A stretch of 64,000 nucleotides of DNA from Bimastos eiseni (GCA_959347315.1 OY365810.1:6611782-6675781), one strand, 5' to 3'; shown: positions 1-13,291, counted from the first letter of the stretch. Notes: generated by a model not told the origin, from the sequence alone. Made by a program: numbers and translations.

Positions 1-486
1 ATTATCGATTGACTTGAGAACTTGTTTTGTTAACGTGCTTTGCGTCGTTTGAATGAGTCGCTGAACAAAGGCTGATGGAAGAATTTGGTGGATCTTGGTT
101 TCTACTGACTTGAGTAACTTTCTTTCGCTTATTTCACCTAGGATTATGCAGGGATGTATGTGTGTTACATATCCAGTGTTTCATTTAATTACCACGGTAC
201 CCGAACACAATTCAGAATCTAACATTGTTGATAAGTTACGTGACACAATTAAGGAGGGGTTAGAAGAACAGCTAAGGGTTGAACCTTTCAACCCTATGAC
301 TACTAAAAACCATGTATCCAAAGGTTTGTATAATGCCATCTAGGAAAGAAAGGTGATGAAATATTTGCCCTAAATCCCCGTGATGAATTTTGCTATATAA
401 CGGATATATCTACTGCGCTTTGTCATAATTGTAGCTCAGATTTTGAGAAAGCTTGTTTATTTGTATTACTATGATCTTCAGAATTA
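1..486. other. Unassigned stretch, no recognised gene
   Basis: An open frame of about 82 codons runs on the plus strand from about 95 to 343 but has no ATG at its beginning and no motif I recognise. It could be an exon of a gene entering from the left or a decayed transposon fragment. I make no functional call. Confidence 0.3.
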
Positions 487-780
487 ATATTTCCCTTGTT
501 TATAAGTTCTTTTTTGAGACCTTCCGATTGAACTTTTTCCTTGTTTACAAATTCTTTTTTATTTTGAGACCTTCCAAATGAACTTTTTCCTTGTTTACAA
601 GTTCTTTTTTAATTGAGACCTTCCAAATGAACTTTTTCCTTGTTTACAAGTTCTTTTTTATTTTGAGGCTTTCCAAATGAACTTTTTCCTTGTTAATAAG
701 TTCTTTTTTATTTTGAGATCTTCCAAATGAACTTTTTCATTGCTCACGAATCATTATTTACATTGAGACCTTTCAAATAG
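487..780. repeat. Minisatellite, ~50 bp unit, about 6 copies
   Basis: The block AACTTTTTCC recurs at 531, 581, 630, 680 and 730, always preceded by a GAGACCTTCCAAATG-like segment and followed by TTGTTTACAAGTTC. Spacing is 49-50 bp. The outer copies are more diverged than the inner ones, as expected for an array growing by unequal exchange or slippage. Confidence 0.85.
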
Positions 781-2056
781 CATGCCCATTGCTTATTATT
801 GGCCCTTGTTGCGCCAAAGACATGATTGATGCACGCACCGTTTGATTGTGGAAGACTGAAGACAGTTTTGCCTTATGTGACATGCAAAAGGATTTTGTTT
901 AATTCTGTAATTCTAATGTACATCAGCAACTATTTGTGCACTATCGTTAAAGAAAACTTTTAAATTTTTTTTATATATTTCTAAATCGTAGAAACTTTTG
1001 TTTCTCTGGCTCGACATCAAAGAAGTGTTTTACGGAAAGCATTGGTTGGTCTTTAGACCTCGTTTTATTACGTGGCATAGGCAGCAGCTCTTCATTGAAC
1101 TATATGAGTTTTTAAAAGAAATTTCACTGAAAATGTAGCCCAGCTTGTTTTGCATGTAATTATGAATTCTTTAAAGATATTTTTCTTGTAAAGTCGCTCA
1201 TTTGTGCGGTGTAAATTGAATTGCACTGGTGTGTATCTCTCACCCCTCTGCAATACATTGAGGATTTACCATCTATGCTTTATTTAGTCAGACAACAGAC
1301 CATCTGTTTATCTGGATAGCTACATTGGTTATAACACATGTCCCTTGCTCTATGCACATTCAGATGATGCTGTTTTGCATATCCATGGTGGGTTTTTCAG
1401 GGATTTAAATCTTGGGCAAGTTTACTGTGTTTAATTTTCATTTTACTGTGTCTAATTTTGAGTCCCTTTGCTTGACTTGACAGTATCAAAGTACCTTTAC
1501 CTCTCTAAGTATCTTTAGCCCTGCAACGTCAACCAGTAGCCATGTCTTGACCTTTGTGCTTCGAAGGGCATTTTAAGCATCAACAATGGAGAGATGGTTC
1601 AAAGTAGGTCATTTTTTGGTACACCACCATGGACATTTGACTATGTTGTAAGAATTTTAATGTCTAGTTTCGCATTTCGAATTGCAGAGTCTGTTTGGCT
1701 ATTGGCCTCAGTTGCATGAACATCACATCGCTTTTCTGTCCCATTTTGTGCTTGAATATTCACATAATTTCAGCTGTTTTTAGCAGCCTGTTTCTGTCAT
1801 TTCTTTTTTCCGTAAGGATTATTTTTTGATCAGTTCAGCCATAATTTAGGTAGCCTGAGTTAAAGAAATAAGTAAAGATTAAGATATAAAAAAACCGTAT
1901 GAACAAAGAACTTTTAAATAAATTAGTGCAATAATTTTTTTAGCAGTTTTGATTTGCGAGGGCTTTAGCCAGTTTACTGTGTACATACTCACTTATGCTG
2001 CTTTATATCATTCATGTGGTGGAATTCTCCGATTGAAAACAGTTTTGAGTTTGCAG
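781..2056. other. Non-coding stretch, nothing recognised
   Basis: AT-rich sequence with T-runs and no long open frame, RNA gene or terminal-repeat pair that I can support. It may be intronic to the gene represented by the candidate exon that follows. Confidence 0.4.
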
Positions 2057-2173
2057 GCTTTTGCCACATTTTGTGGTATCTTGTGAAGTCCAGCACAGTT
2101 ACAATGGTGGATGTTGACACCCTTGATGTTGCTACACTTTGCCCTGGCCACTCAGCCTTTATGCAACTTGGAG
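2057..2173 (+). CDS. Candidate internal exon of an unknown protein
   Basis: A 117 nt segment is bounded by an acceptor (TTTGCAG before 2057) and a consensus donor (GTAAGTG from 2174). One frame stays open across it when two leading and one trailing base are treated as split codons, so it would be a symmetric phase-1/phase-1 exon of 39 codons. The inferred peptide includes MVDVDTLDVATLCPGHSAF. I do not recognise the family, and no partner exons could be assigned. Splice sites plus open phase are the only evidence; transcript data would decide. Confidence 0.35.
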
Positions 2174-5100
2174 GTAAGTGGCTGCAATGAGAGCAGGTAT
2201 AAATGTTTGCATCTCTTGAAACTCAACGTGCAACCGCCGGGTGTAATTTTCCCTTATGTTTTGGTTATGTAAATGTCATGGCCGTATTTATTGTTGACCT
2301 TGCAATGTAGTTTGCATTTGTAGAAAGTGTAACAAAGAGTGTGATGTTTGGAAATTTGTCTTTGTTTTGTAAAATTACCACTTGGGATACAATACTTTGC
2401 TAAACATTTATAGAAAAGTTAGGACAGAGAAGAAGTGATGTGTTATGTCCAAATTAGGGACCAATTTTTCAAAAAGAAGCAGGGAATTGGCATATGAGAA
2501 TTTGTGAGAATCTGACAAATTCTTAACTGTATTAAAGCCCTTGTAGCAATCAGACACCGGTCCAAATCTAAGTTCATACAATGTACAGTTTTGCAAGTGT
2601 GCGTGCATTATTGACGTCACTCACATGTGGATGTGACGAGGGGTTACCCCAATGCCCATTATCGTCGTATAAACATTTGGTACCTACAGGTCCTCGGGTG
2701 AGTCAAGTGGAGTGGCAGTGTGTACACTTGAACTGCCTTGGATCTGTAAAGTACTTTTTGTTGAAAGATGCAGATCAACAGGTAGCCTAATCTTGGCCCT
2801 AGTACTTTACTCGATTGGAGTGCAGATGTTCTCAAAGGGGAAATGGGGGGTGGGAATGTTGTTAATACCAAATGAGGACAAAGGAGGGAGGGAGGAATCT
2901 CGAATGGTATACTTCGCAGACATGTTCTACACTATATGCAGCAGCTTTACTTCAGTAATACAGACTGAATTGAGAACATGTTCTAGTCATTTGTCAGATA
3001 TGTTGCTTTGTTCCAGACTCCATGTACAAGCTTGCAGATGCATAGCCTGTGCTTTGCAATGCCTCCTTGAGGTTCCTTCAAACAGTTTATGCTATTGACC
3101 TTAACTCCTCCACAAGAACCCATGCATCACTTGTAGTGTAATTTGCAAAGCCATCTGTCAACATCACAATAGCATTACTTTATCAAGTTCTTTAGTGCCT
3201 ATGGCAGCATGCAGGTACCATTCACAGATATCCGATACTGCCACTATCATCATCAACTGATTGATGCTCCATTAACAATGCCGTTTATTCCCCTCTTATC
3301 ACAACTTGTGTTTTCCTACATTCATACATTTGCTTCAATAGAATCTGGATGCACAAAAGCCATTTTGTTGCCAAAATGAATCAGGTCATTCACTGCAATC
3401 TTGGGCACTCTATCTCTCCCACAGTGTTTCTGTGGTTAAAAAGTAAGTCTGCTTCATCGAAACGATTTAACTACTCTTTTTCATTGAGATTAAAACTCCA
3501 GTTTCTGTCCAAATAAACTTTTCTGAATAGCAAATAATTAGCACAACAAATTTATTTTACAGACACATCAAAACATTTATATAAGTGAGATATACAAAAA
3601 TTAATAAATAATTAGAAATGTTTACTCAGTATAAAACCTGTGTTGGACTGTACAATTTAGGCATTCTGAACACAACACTGAAATTACCTGGAAACAAAAT
3701 CATCTAATAAATAGATCATAGTGAAGAAGCAAGATCATAACTAGTTTTAATTTTACCAATATCTCAATACACTGAAGAGGAGTGACTCCAGTAGAGTCAT
3801 AACAGCTTCAGCTTCCCAAATTACAATTAAAAACTTGATTACCCTAAACTGTTACATTGGACTTCTAACTTGCTTTCTTTGTCAAAGAAAGTCCATACCC
3901 AGGATCCAAAAAATAAGGAAATATGCACAGTTGAAGCCTTTGAACGTGACACTATCATACTTACACATTTCATGTACCATCATCAGATGCCAATCTCAAA
4001 GGCAAGTCCTGGGAATGTATGGTTGTTTTACAGCATCCCAGCTGCTATTCAAGGAAGCTGATTCTACCATTACTGGATATATATCAGGATTGGTCTGGGA
4101 GTGTCTATACAAATTCTCTTCATCAAATGACTATCTCTTTTTCATAGAGTTTTAGACCAGGTTTAAACTGCATACAATTTTTCTAAATTCTAATTGTGTT
4201 TTCATAGAATTAGTACAACTAGGGCTAAAAAGTATGTGCTTACTACATAATGCTCTCTCTACACAACATCTATATCATCATCTACCTCACACTCAAAGTG
4301 AAACGTCATGGAATTAAAAATATTAAATGCACTAACAACAAACAATTAGCAAACGCTAAATCTCATAAGTTAAATTTAATCTATAAATAAAATAATTTGT
4401 CCAATCTATTAATTAATTAAATAAAAGACTTAGCAAATAAGAATTCAACTAAGATAATGAAAATAACATGGTCATAAGAAATTTATGTTATAAATACAGT
4501 ATGGCAACTAAGAGATGCATGTTATAATTTAAAATAATACGCACAAAATAGCAATAAGAAATGTATAAATTAAAATAATACATGACTCAAAATAATAAAC
4601 GCAATGTTGCAAATGAGAGTTGTATAACCAAAAATACCAAACATAATATTGCAAATAAGAATGTATAATTTAAAATAATAAATCTAAAATGTCACAAATA
4701 AGAAATGCTTAACTTAAATAAGTAATAAATGCAATGATGCAAATAACAAATAACCTAAAATAACAAAAGAAATGTGAGCCTGAAAATAAAACACACCATA
4801 TAGTAATAAGAAATATATAACTTATAACTCAAATAATAAACACATCATTGCAACTAAGATGTGTACATAGGTAAATGAAAACACAACATAGCAATAACTA
4901 AAAATAAACATAACACAGTCAGAAGATCGGTATTGCTGAATGCAAGCTGATATTGAAAGGCTTTCTCACAGAATAATAATTTAGTCTCTTCACTGGCGCT
5001 TGTAAAACTAGTTGTCAATCATTATCCTGAATACAGCCTCAAATATACTAAGTTAAATCGACATGAAGAACTTAAAAACTACCATAAACATGCCCAGCAT

Positions 5101-6516
5101 GATTTTAAAATGTTATAATAAAACAAATGCAACAGTTGGATGACTAGCTTTCAACTCAAACAATACAAATAATTAATCACATGAAGTCCAGAGCCTTCAA
5201 TACGATACCATACATAAAGTATATGGGAACACATTATAGTAACTCTCAAATCATGTGCAGATTATTTCAATGATTAACTGCTTGGAATTTCATGTGGCAG
5301 AAAAGTGATCGCTCAAGTTAAGCTGCAATTTTCTCTCAATAGATCTTACTTACATAGCAGGTAGATATGAATATGCAACTAAATGCAATGCTCAGTGATA
5401 TTATTAACAGCTAACCCATTACAACAATAATCGTTTCAGTGACATGAAGGTTGTGCACATATTCTTGAAGGCAATCATACAGAATTTAATTGATTATTCA
5501 AACTCAGTAAGGTTTCGGCAGACTAATTAATATCCATAATGAAACTTCAGGGGTTCCATTCTAACTTTTATGGTTTCAGCCACAGCATATATACAGCAAA
5601 TTGATAATCTAACAGCTGGATAAAAGTACATAATGCAATGGAACATCTTCACACACATTCTAGCAAAGACCAACTCAAGGATATAATTATTTCCCAGTTC
5701 TAAGACGAAATTAAAGTACATTTACAACAACAAAAATAGTCAATTCATCAACTGAACCTCAAGGTGCAATATGAAATTCTAAACATGACCTTAAACAAAA
5801 TTAGTTGGCAAAAATTTAAATTTACAAAGATGCATTGATATATATGTCATACCAAAATGTTATAAAACTTTCAGTAACAGTTCGGGATTCAGTAAAAAGA
5901 TCACCAAAGTTATTTAAAACAATCTATGTGATGTCACGCTCAAGTCAACAGCAATACCTAAGAACCAGACACCCTTATCAAGGTAGAATGGCGAAAATAA
6001 GCTTAACAACAGAACAGCCACTTTTGCTTAAATATGAAAAGCAACACATTTTGAACTACTTATAAATTCCAAGTTACTGGACAAAATGCTTTGAAACCTC
6101 ATGTGCAAGATACTGTTGCCCTCTTTATAGTGTGGCAGTATATGGATTTTTGGTGGAACATCCAATGATCTGCCATATACATGATTGTTGCTTTTTATGT
6201 CCTGTTGGTTTCTTGAACAGCAACTTGCCATTAACCGATTTCTTGGCTGTTCTATCTCTTCTTCTGACATTCAAAATTGATCCCAAAAACCATTTTTAAA
6301 TGGAAAAAAGCATAGAAAATGCAAAAAATCTGCATTTTATCAATAAATTTAATCTTACTATCAAATATTACAGCATTACAACATACTGGCACTAAATAAT
6401 TGCAACATTACATTTGTCATTTGAATTGCCGTCAACGCTCATCCTTAAACAGTGAAAACCTTTACAGCAGTAAAATACATTGGGAATTGCACAATTGACT
6501 GGAAACAATCTCTCTA
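2174..6516. other. Long stretch without a supportable gene
   Basis: Several open frames of 60-128 codons occur (for example 2712-3098 and 3835-4155 on plus), but none has recognisable motifs, sensible composition or paired splice sites. From about 4.3 to 5.5 kb the DNA is very AT-rich, with many AATAAA-like and TTTATT-like words, compatible with intron or 3' UTR. I see nothing firmer. Confidence 0.4.
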
Positions 6517-6523
6517 ATGTCTG

Positions 6524-6554
<31 letters not shown>

Positions 6555-6582
6555 GTCTGTCTATCTGTCTCTTTCTCTCAGG
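6517..6582. repeat. (TC)n / (TCTG)n microsatellite
   Basis: A pyrimidine tract of TCTC and CTGT units, a simple-sequence repeat with no coding interpretation. Confidence 0.9.
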
Positions 6583-6872
6583 TCAGGCGACAAAAAGTTC
6601 TTCATGCATTGACGTATATTAACAACAGTCTTCAAATGAAGCTTAATTGAAAAGTTTGCAAATCTATTTGCAGTTCTAACTGCAGTTTGCATTTCATAAA
6701 AAAATGACTAGAATTGCCATTACCTATAACTAAAACACACCTGAAAATTCATACACATTCTACATCCACCTAATTCCCTACATAAATATCTCATCAAGTA
6801 TGTCACTTTTCCCTTGTTGAATATTCAATCCACAATCCAGCTTCACCAAACAAAATTATTCGGGATTTGTAC

Positions 6873-7080
6873 ACCAAAAATTGACAACTAAGGTTTCATT
6901 CATTTCCTTTACCAGTTCATATTGACCAAAAATTGACAACTAAGGTTTCATTCATTTCCTTTACCAGTTCATATTGACCAAAAATTGACAACTAAGGTTT
7001 CATTCCTTTCCTTTACCAGTTCATATTGACCAAAAATTGACAACTAAGGTTTCACTCATTCCCTTTACCAGTTCATATCG
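6873..7080. repeat. Minisatellite, 52 bp unit, 4 copies
   Basis: The word ACCAAAAATTGACAACTAAG starts at 6873, 6925, 6977 and 7029, exactly 52 bp apart. Units are nearly identical, with scattered substitutions such as CATTCATTTCC versus CATTCCTTTCC. High similarity implies a recent array. Confidence 0.92.
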
Positions 7081-7332
7081 ATCTTTTGTAAATTTCAATT
7101 TTCAGCTCAGTCTCTTTTGATCATGACTGTTAGAACACTGTGTATGAAGTCTTTAGGTCTATTCCATTCTCACTTCACAGCGTTCAAGAATTCTTCCATT
7201 TGCCTGCTTCACGAAGAACTAATGTTCCTACAAAAACAACACAGGTAAGATATTCAACCACAAGACTGCTTCACTCAGCCTCAACTCATACTTGTCTCAG
7301 CATAAACACGAAAGCAGTCTTAACTGCATTAA

Positions 7333-7737
7333 GGCTGTCAACGGGTACCCGACCGAAGCTGACTACCCGGGTAATGAAATCGGTTTTCGGGTACCTGATA
7401 TTCCTTAGAAATTCGCGATTTTAACAGAACATAGGCCTATGTCAGATATATTCCCTTGGTCATATTGGCTGGCTGCCCGGGCAATGAAAATCGGTTCTCG
7501 GGTAATGACATTCCATAAAATTGCGCGATTTTACCCGAACAAGGCGAACATATGCCAGAAATATGCCGTTGGTCATATTGGCTGGCTGCTCGGGCAATGA
7601 AATCGATTCTCTGGTTCCCTACATTACGTAAAAATGCGGAATTTTCTACATTTCCTAACAAAGTACCGCCGCGGTTGGGTACCCGACCGCGTGGGTCGAT
7701 GGGTACCCGGGTCGTCATTTCAATATTTTTGACAGCC
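7333..7737. mobile_element. Non-autonomous DNA element (MITE), TTAA target site
   Basis: The 405 bp segment begins GGCTGTCAA and ends TTGACAGCC, a perfect 9 bp terminal inverted repeat, and TTAA lies on both sides (7329-7332 and 7738-7741). Inside are repeated GGGTACCCG palindromes and three copies of a CGGGCAATGAAATCGG-like segment. TTAA duplications are typical of piggyBac and Kolobok elements. No transposase is present, so it would have moved in trans. Superfamily choice is inference. Confidence 0.7.
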
Positions 7738-7770
7738 TTAAACAGCATTAGCTGTGCTGTGCAATGCTGT

Positions 7771-7840
7771 GGTTGAGCTCTGATTGGTTAGAGTGCCTTC
7801 CTTTTAATAAGGAGCACGGGTTCAAGCGTACTCTGAAACA
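7771..7840 (+). other. tRNA-like sequence (tRNA-derived repeat or pseudogene)
   Basis: A box A-like segment (TGATTGGTTAGAGTGCC) is followed by a stem-loop whose loop reads CTTTTAA, giving a Lys-type TTT anticodon, and by a box B-like GGGTTCAAGC. The ends do not form a clean acceptor stem, so I take it as a tRNA-derived SINE head or pseudogene rather than a working tRNA gene. Confidence 0.4.
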
Positions 7841-9030
7841 GCGATTGTGTAGGTACCATGAGCAAGTTCTTAAGTCACAACTGCACATTGCCATTGATTG
7901 ATCATTATACAGTGGCACTTTGTAATGTATAATAGTAATAATTGTAGTTGTAAACATCACATTCCTAAATCACTACTCTAAAGCCTAGGGCAGGGAATCA
8001 GTGCTGTATCACATCAGAGATCAATATCCAGTGGGGATAGATAAAAGACTGGTTCCAGAGAGAGAGCAGAGCTGCTGAAGAGTTGCTCAAACTATCTGCC
8101 TGCTCAGTGGATTTCAGGTGGTCAACCTCACTGAACAGGAGTTCTTTACACAACGACAATTGTAACTTATTATGGCAACAGTAACTTGGTCAGTAAATGG
8201 AGTTATTACAGATCCTAACTTAAATCAAAATCTGTAACAATAATTATTACTTGAGTAATTTTGATAAATTCAGCATTGATCAGTAAACATGCTGATATCT
8301 TATTCAGCTTTCAAAAAGAGTGGGATGTGTAACTACAATGATATTTAATAGATGCTTATAACATAGCCATATAAAATAAATGAGCTAAGCTTTACATGAT
8401 GATAAATCCTTATATGTTATGTAATAAGATGAGAATTTATGTACCAGCATCACAACATTAATTAATTAATAGAAGCCACATTTAAGTAGAGCTGTACCGA
8501 TATCACTTTTGCCGATACCGATTATTTCATTGCCGATACCAATTATCTAGCCGATTATTTTACCGATTATTTCATTATGTTTTCCAAGATGTCCGGTTCT
8601 AAAAGATAGACCTACTGCTACTGCCTATTGTTGTGATACAAGCAAAACGCTTGCTCCGTAGGAGAAGCATACATCAATCCAGCTTCCATTTAAGCTATAA
8701 TTGGACATTCTTTTACGTCAAATCGAGCAATTTGAAATATATGCCTTTGCTAAACTACACAGTATAATCAATGAGATAAGTAAATATGCTAAAATATACC
8801 ATATCACCTATGAAAATATGCTAAAAAGCACCTTTACTCAAATGACTAGACTGAAAAATCAAAGATCATGTTTTCTCCATTAAAGCTAAAATTGAGATTA
8901 AAATTGACATAGCTTAATGCATGAAGCAACTTTTTACATTACATTAAATATAACGGTTCAGCATCCTTTATTACAAAATTCAGATGACTCACATACAAAG
9001 CCTTTCACACGTGAGAATTGGAAATCGTCA
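7841..9030. other. Unassigned; possible 3' region of the INAF gene
   Basis: No gene is evident. Around 8494-8575 there is a low-copy repeat of GCCGATACCGATTA-type words beginning TAGAGCTG, which resembles the subterminal repeats of hAT-like elements, but I could not find a matching right end. Part of the stretch may be 3' UTR of the minus-strand gene at 9031-9411. Confidence 0.35.
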
Positions 9031-9429
<399 letters not shown>

Positions 9430-9558
9430 TTAATTCTAACTCAGATTCGCCGAAATAGAGTTATTTTAGATGAAAACTTCGCTTCGACGAACAAGAAATT
9501 GCACAAATCTCGAATATTCTTGGATTCCTCGAAAAAACATCAACATACAGTTTATACA

Positions 9559-9566
9559 TGACGTCA
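9559..9566. promoter_or_regulatory. CRE palindrome upstream of the INAF gene
   Basis: A full TGACGTCA palindrome lies about 150 bp upstream of the minus-strand INAF start codon, a position suited to a proximal promoter. It matches the CREB/ATF site. No TATA box was identified. Function is inferred from position only. Confidence 0.45.
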
Positions 9567-9691
9567 CTTACAAGTCTTAGCGACATCTAGCATTTGCTAT
9601 TCGTGCCAATGCGATTCTCGTGCGCTCCAGTTTATTAATGCGTCATTACGTGCTGAATAAGCATTGCATCCTGCATCTCTCATCTATGAGC

Positions 9692-9726
<35 letters not shown>

Positions 9727-9743
9727 ATATATATTTATATATA
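9692..9743. repeat. (AT)n microsatellite
   Basis: An alternating AT tract interrupted by single T or A duplications. Between here and 10440 I see AT-rich DNA and T/A-runs but no gene. Confidence 0.9.
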
Positions 9744-10440
9744 ATCTCTAGAAGATCAATAGTTTTCCAAGCGCACATTTCATAGCGATTTTGTAGGCCT
9801 ACTCATTTTATTGCTATCGCACACAGGACTGCAAGCATGTTGGTTTTTTGGTTATTTTAAAAAAAAAACAAAAAATACGAAAAATGAAAATTTTTGATTT
9901 TTTGCTTATTTAAAACATTCTTATTAAATTTACTAATATTATATTACTAATGGTGTGTTATTCAGTCCGAAATCAAGCTGAATTAATTCGTAAAACGAGA
10001 TGGAGCTCTTTTTCATGCTGTGTTTGATGCTTTTTATAACAAAACTTTAATTGTGGCAAAATCCAAAGGAAAACTACAAACCCAAAAACCCAAATAAAAT
10101 CAAAAAAACAACTTTTAATTATAAAAATCTTGATTTTTTGCACCTCTGATTGCACAAGAACAACGACGATAATAGACGAACAACTTCATTGACTTCAAAC
10201 AATCACTCGATCGCTTTACGAACTTTGGAGGGTAATTTAAAATGCAAGAATACCAGAGGAGACCGTGGCTCGATCAAGACAGCACGTAAACTAGCTACAC
10301 CTCATGTCAGCATATAAATGAGCACTATAAATGGCGCCCTTATGAATTCTATAAGGGACCCTCACCCACATGCAAATATTTAGTCTGATAACAATTTATA
10401 TGGAGTTTGTATTATGATTGAACTCCATAACAAATTTGGT

Positions 10441-10930
10441 GGGCATGCTGAAAAATAGTATGAGATGCGCAACAAAAAGACTGCTCTTCTTCTTGTTGAT
10501 GACGATGAGCCTTACGTCAATAAGGTCAACGACAGAGAAAATACAAACTATAGGCGTTTCCAGTAAAATTTTTAAAACTGAAGACCTCAACTACAGAGCA
10601 TGGGGTCAAAGTCATAAATCGATTGCCAACATAATTTTTATTATGTGAATATGGCTAACAATAGGTCTTATTTATCATACACCCGCGTATACATTTAGTC
10701 CAACACCATGTTAATACATGGTATAATACATGGTATAATACATGGTATAATACATGGTATAATACATGGTATAATACATGGTATAATACATGGTATAATA
10801 CATGGTATAATACATGGTATAATACATAGTATAATACATGGTATAATACATGGTTAATACATGCCGCCTAAATCCGAGCTCAAAGTGCAAACAAACTAAA
10901 TGAATCGTCTGCTGTTTTCATTCACCAGAG
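10441..10930. repeat. Diverged copy of sequence also found at ~31425-31870
   Basis: Collinear words are shared with the later region: GATGAGCCTTA(C/T)GTCAAT, GGCGTTTC, ATTTTTAAAAC, GAGCATGGGGTCA, ATCGATTG, then CCTAAATCC and TCAAAGTG. Similarity is patchy with large insertions, including the 12 bp satellite here. It is either an old segmental duplication upstream of the CARD-gene array or two copies of an old dispersed repeat. Confidence 0.55.
10711..10864. repeat. 12 bp satellite, about 12 copies
   Basis: The unit ATACATGGTATA is repeated head to tail with one ATACATAGTATA variant, flanked by TTAATACATG at both ends. The near-perfect array indicates recent expansion inside the diverged repeat above. 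Confidence 0.93.
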
Positions 10931-11365
10931 TCCAATAGTCTTGCGGCGTATAAGTACAAGGCTTATACTTATGCATATCTCAGCTGCTGCTTTTTGGCTT
11001 ATGATCATAGGTTTTCATACTTCAAGATATATGCATTCTGCCTAAAGATAACTTAGACATCCTTATATAATATGTTTATATGCATATATATAAATATATA
11101 TGTATATATATGTATACATACACAGGTGGTTGGCTTATATACACGGAAATTATGAACAGATAAAATACGAAGGCATTAACCTACTATATACGACCATAGG
11201 CCTAGTGGTAATACACAGGCTTCATCTATATATTTGCATTATGTATAGGCTACGTACACATGCAAGTCTATGCATGAGTATATTATTAATATTATTTGTT
11301 AAGTGTCGGCCTATGTGCATATATAATTCATGCATATATCCATGCATGCATGCATGCCCATAATG

Positions 11366-11388
11366 TACATGTATGTATGACTATGTAC

Positions 11389-11419
<31 letters not shown>

Positions 11420-11562
11420 TGTTTGTACATGTATGTATGACTATGTACATATGTATGTATGTATATATGTATGTTTGTACATGTATGTATGTATGCCTGT
11501 GTGTATGTATTACGCAGGCTACATGTATGTATGATTCTATTGTACATGCATGTGTGTATGCA
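11366..11562. repeat. (GTAT)n-rich microsatellite
   Basis: GTAT/GTAC tetranucleotide runs mixed with TGTACATGTATGTATGACTA blocks that occur twice. Open frames here on both strands encode only low-complexity Met/Tyr/Cys/Val or His/Thr/Tyr/Ile strings and are not genes. Confidence 0.9.
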
Positions 11563-11599
11563 GAGCCTACATGTATGCATTCATTGTTCGGGCTGCTTG

Positions 11600-13290
11600 G
11601 ACGAACGCACAGACGATAAACCACCTTTGTTCATTAGCCCAATGCATATATAGCCTATGCTACCTGTTGTCCAATCGTGAGTTCACCCTTGAATTACTCA
11701 TACATTTCCAGCGTACGGTTAGTAGGTAAGAACAGACACCGTGAAGCGCATCACGTGATGATGTTTACTTCAGAGGTACGATTGCTGGTGACCTTTTCGC
11801 TCAGAGGGAAGTTCGAACGATCAGTGCTTCCAACAACTGCACTGGAATCAACAGTGAATCAGTTAGCCTCTCAGACATACTTTGTCGATGGCTTCTATAG
11901 CGAAACGTATGGTGTAGAACGTAGTTAAAAATACAATTAGGCCTACATGTAGGCCTAAGTCAACACGGGCTAATATTTTAGTGTGCATAAAAAAGAAACG
12001 GAGCAAAATCTCATGCCAGACTTTGATACATGAAATGCTCGTGACTTCGTTTTTTTAAGCCTCGACCGATGATGGCGTATATTTAGTTCTCTCCCTCGTC
12101 ATCTCGTCTTCCCACCCGAAGTGTGTATACGTACGGTCAGTGTGAGACACTTGTAGCTACATGTATTATAGTTAATCACGACATAAATTCTGCTCTGGCT
12201 GCGATTGAGTCCTCGATCTGCCTATCGGTTGACAGTGTGTCTAGCACTCTGACGACTGTACATGTATATAGACTACATTACAATTGACAACATAATACAA
12301 ATCAAGTTGTCTATGTCATTGTACACGCAGCCTCTTTGTCAGTTTTATAACTTCTATAACACCTGGCAAACATTGTTAGTTGATGATCAGCTTACACATG
12401 AAAGTCACCTTAGGGCATCGAACCTGACTTGTAAGATACATTTAATTCTGTACTTATCGCACATCTGTTCAGAGAGTACACTGTATCATACGCCAGAGGT
12501 TACTGACTGGTACATTATGCCATCACTATCAATTTACGCAGTTTTTTTATACGTCCTGCAAAAAAGTAGCCTAATGGCTCTGCTGCTTGTACCTAGCAAT
12601 AAATATTATTAGCTCTAGTAGACCTATTCAACTTCTTTTTGAACCGAGTTATCGTTCAATTGCATAAAGCTATATCGTTGACCCTGTGCCAGCCGAGTCT
12701 GCGGCTGTTCGACTAAGAATAATTACAAGCCTACATACATGTATATCACGAATCAGATTAGCAACCATCCATACTCGATTTGAATTAAGTTATGCACTGG
12801 ATGATGAAGCAATTTCCGCAGGAGGCCTACTATGACTGGTGAAAAGTCAGCTAGAATTCACATAGTTACGCATGCAATTCAGGCCAAGTCATGTAAGTCT
12901 TAAATGCGGAATGGAAGACGTCGCTATTCGACATAGAGCCCACTAAGCTCAGACGGTCATCTTTCTTGAAAGCCCCCGGCATATATGTAAGCATCTGCCC
13001 GAAAGTATTGACTCGACATACATGTAGGCCCTACGCAATTTCTGAGAAAGTGAAAAGGCCAGGAGAAGAGATGCTTGAAAACAAGAGAAACACGTTAGGT
13101 CCCTTTCTATCAGTAAATCACGTTCATGTATACAAGGATTGGAATAGGTCGTCATAAAGTCAGGCCATGTTTATGATTTTTCGGTGCTCCTAAGAACTAG
13201 CTATGCCGCGAATTCCCACCTGTTTATCGGAAGATTTACTGACTTGTCAGTTTGTACTCGTAAAAATAACAACATATTATAGTCAGTCGG
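11600..13290. other. Intergenic stretch, no supportable gene
   Basis: Open frames at 11677-11928 and 12262-12612 lack recognisable motifs and paired splice sites. The sequence includes TAGGCCTA palindromes and a pair of TAGGCCTACATGTAGGCCTA-type words near 11940. The right part is presumably upstream regulatory DNA for the BH3 gene. Confidence 0.4.
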
Positions 13291-13291
13291 G

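Noticed and set aside
7771..7840. Functional tRNA-Lys gene
   Set aside because: Boxes A and B and a TTT anticodon loop are visible, but the acceptor stem does not pair and the D-arm is abnormal; listed only as tRNA-like.
11296..11624. Open frames rich in Met/Tyr/Cys/Val or His/Thr/Tyr/Ile
   Set aside because: GTAT microsatellite translated on either strand.
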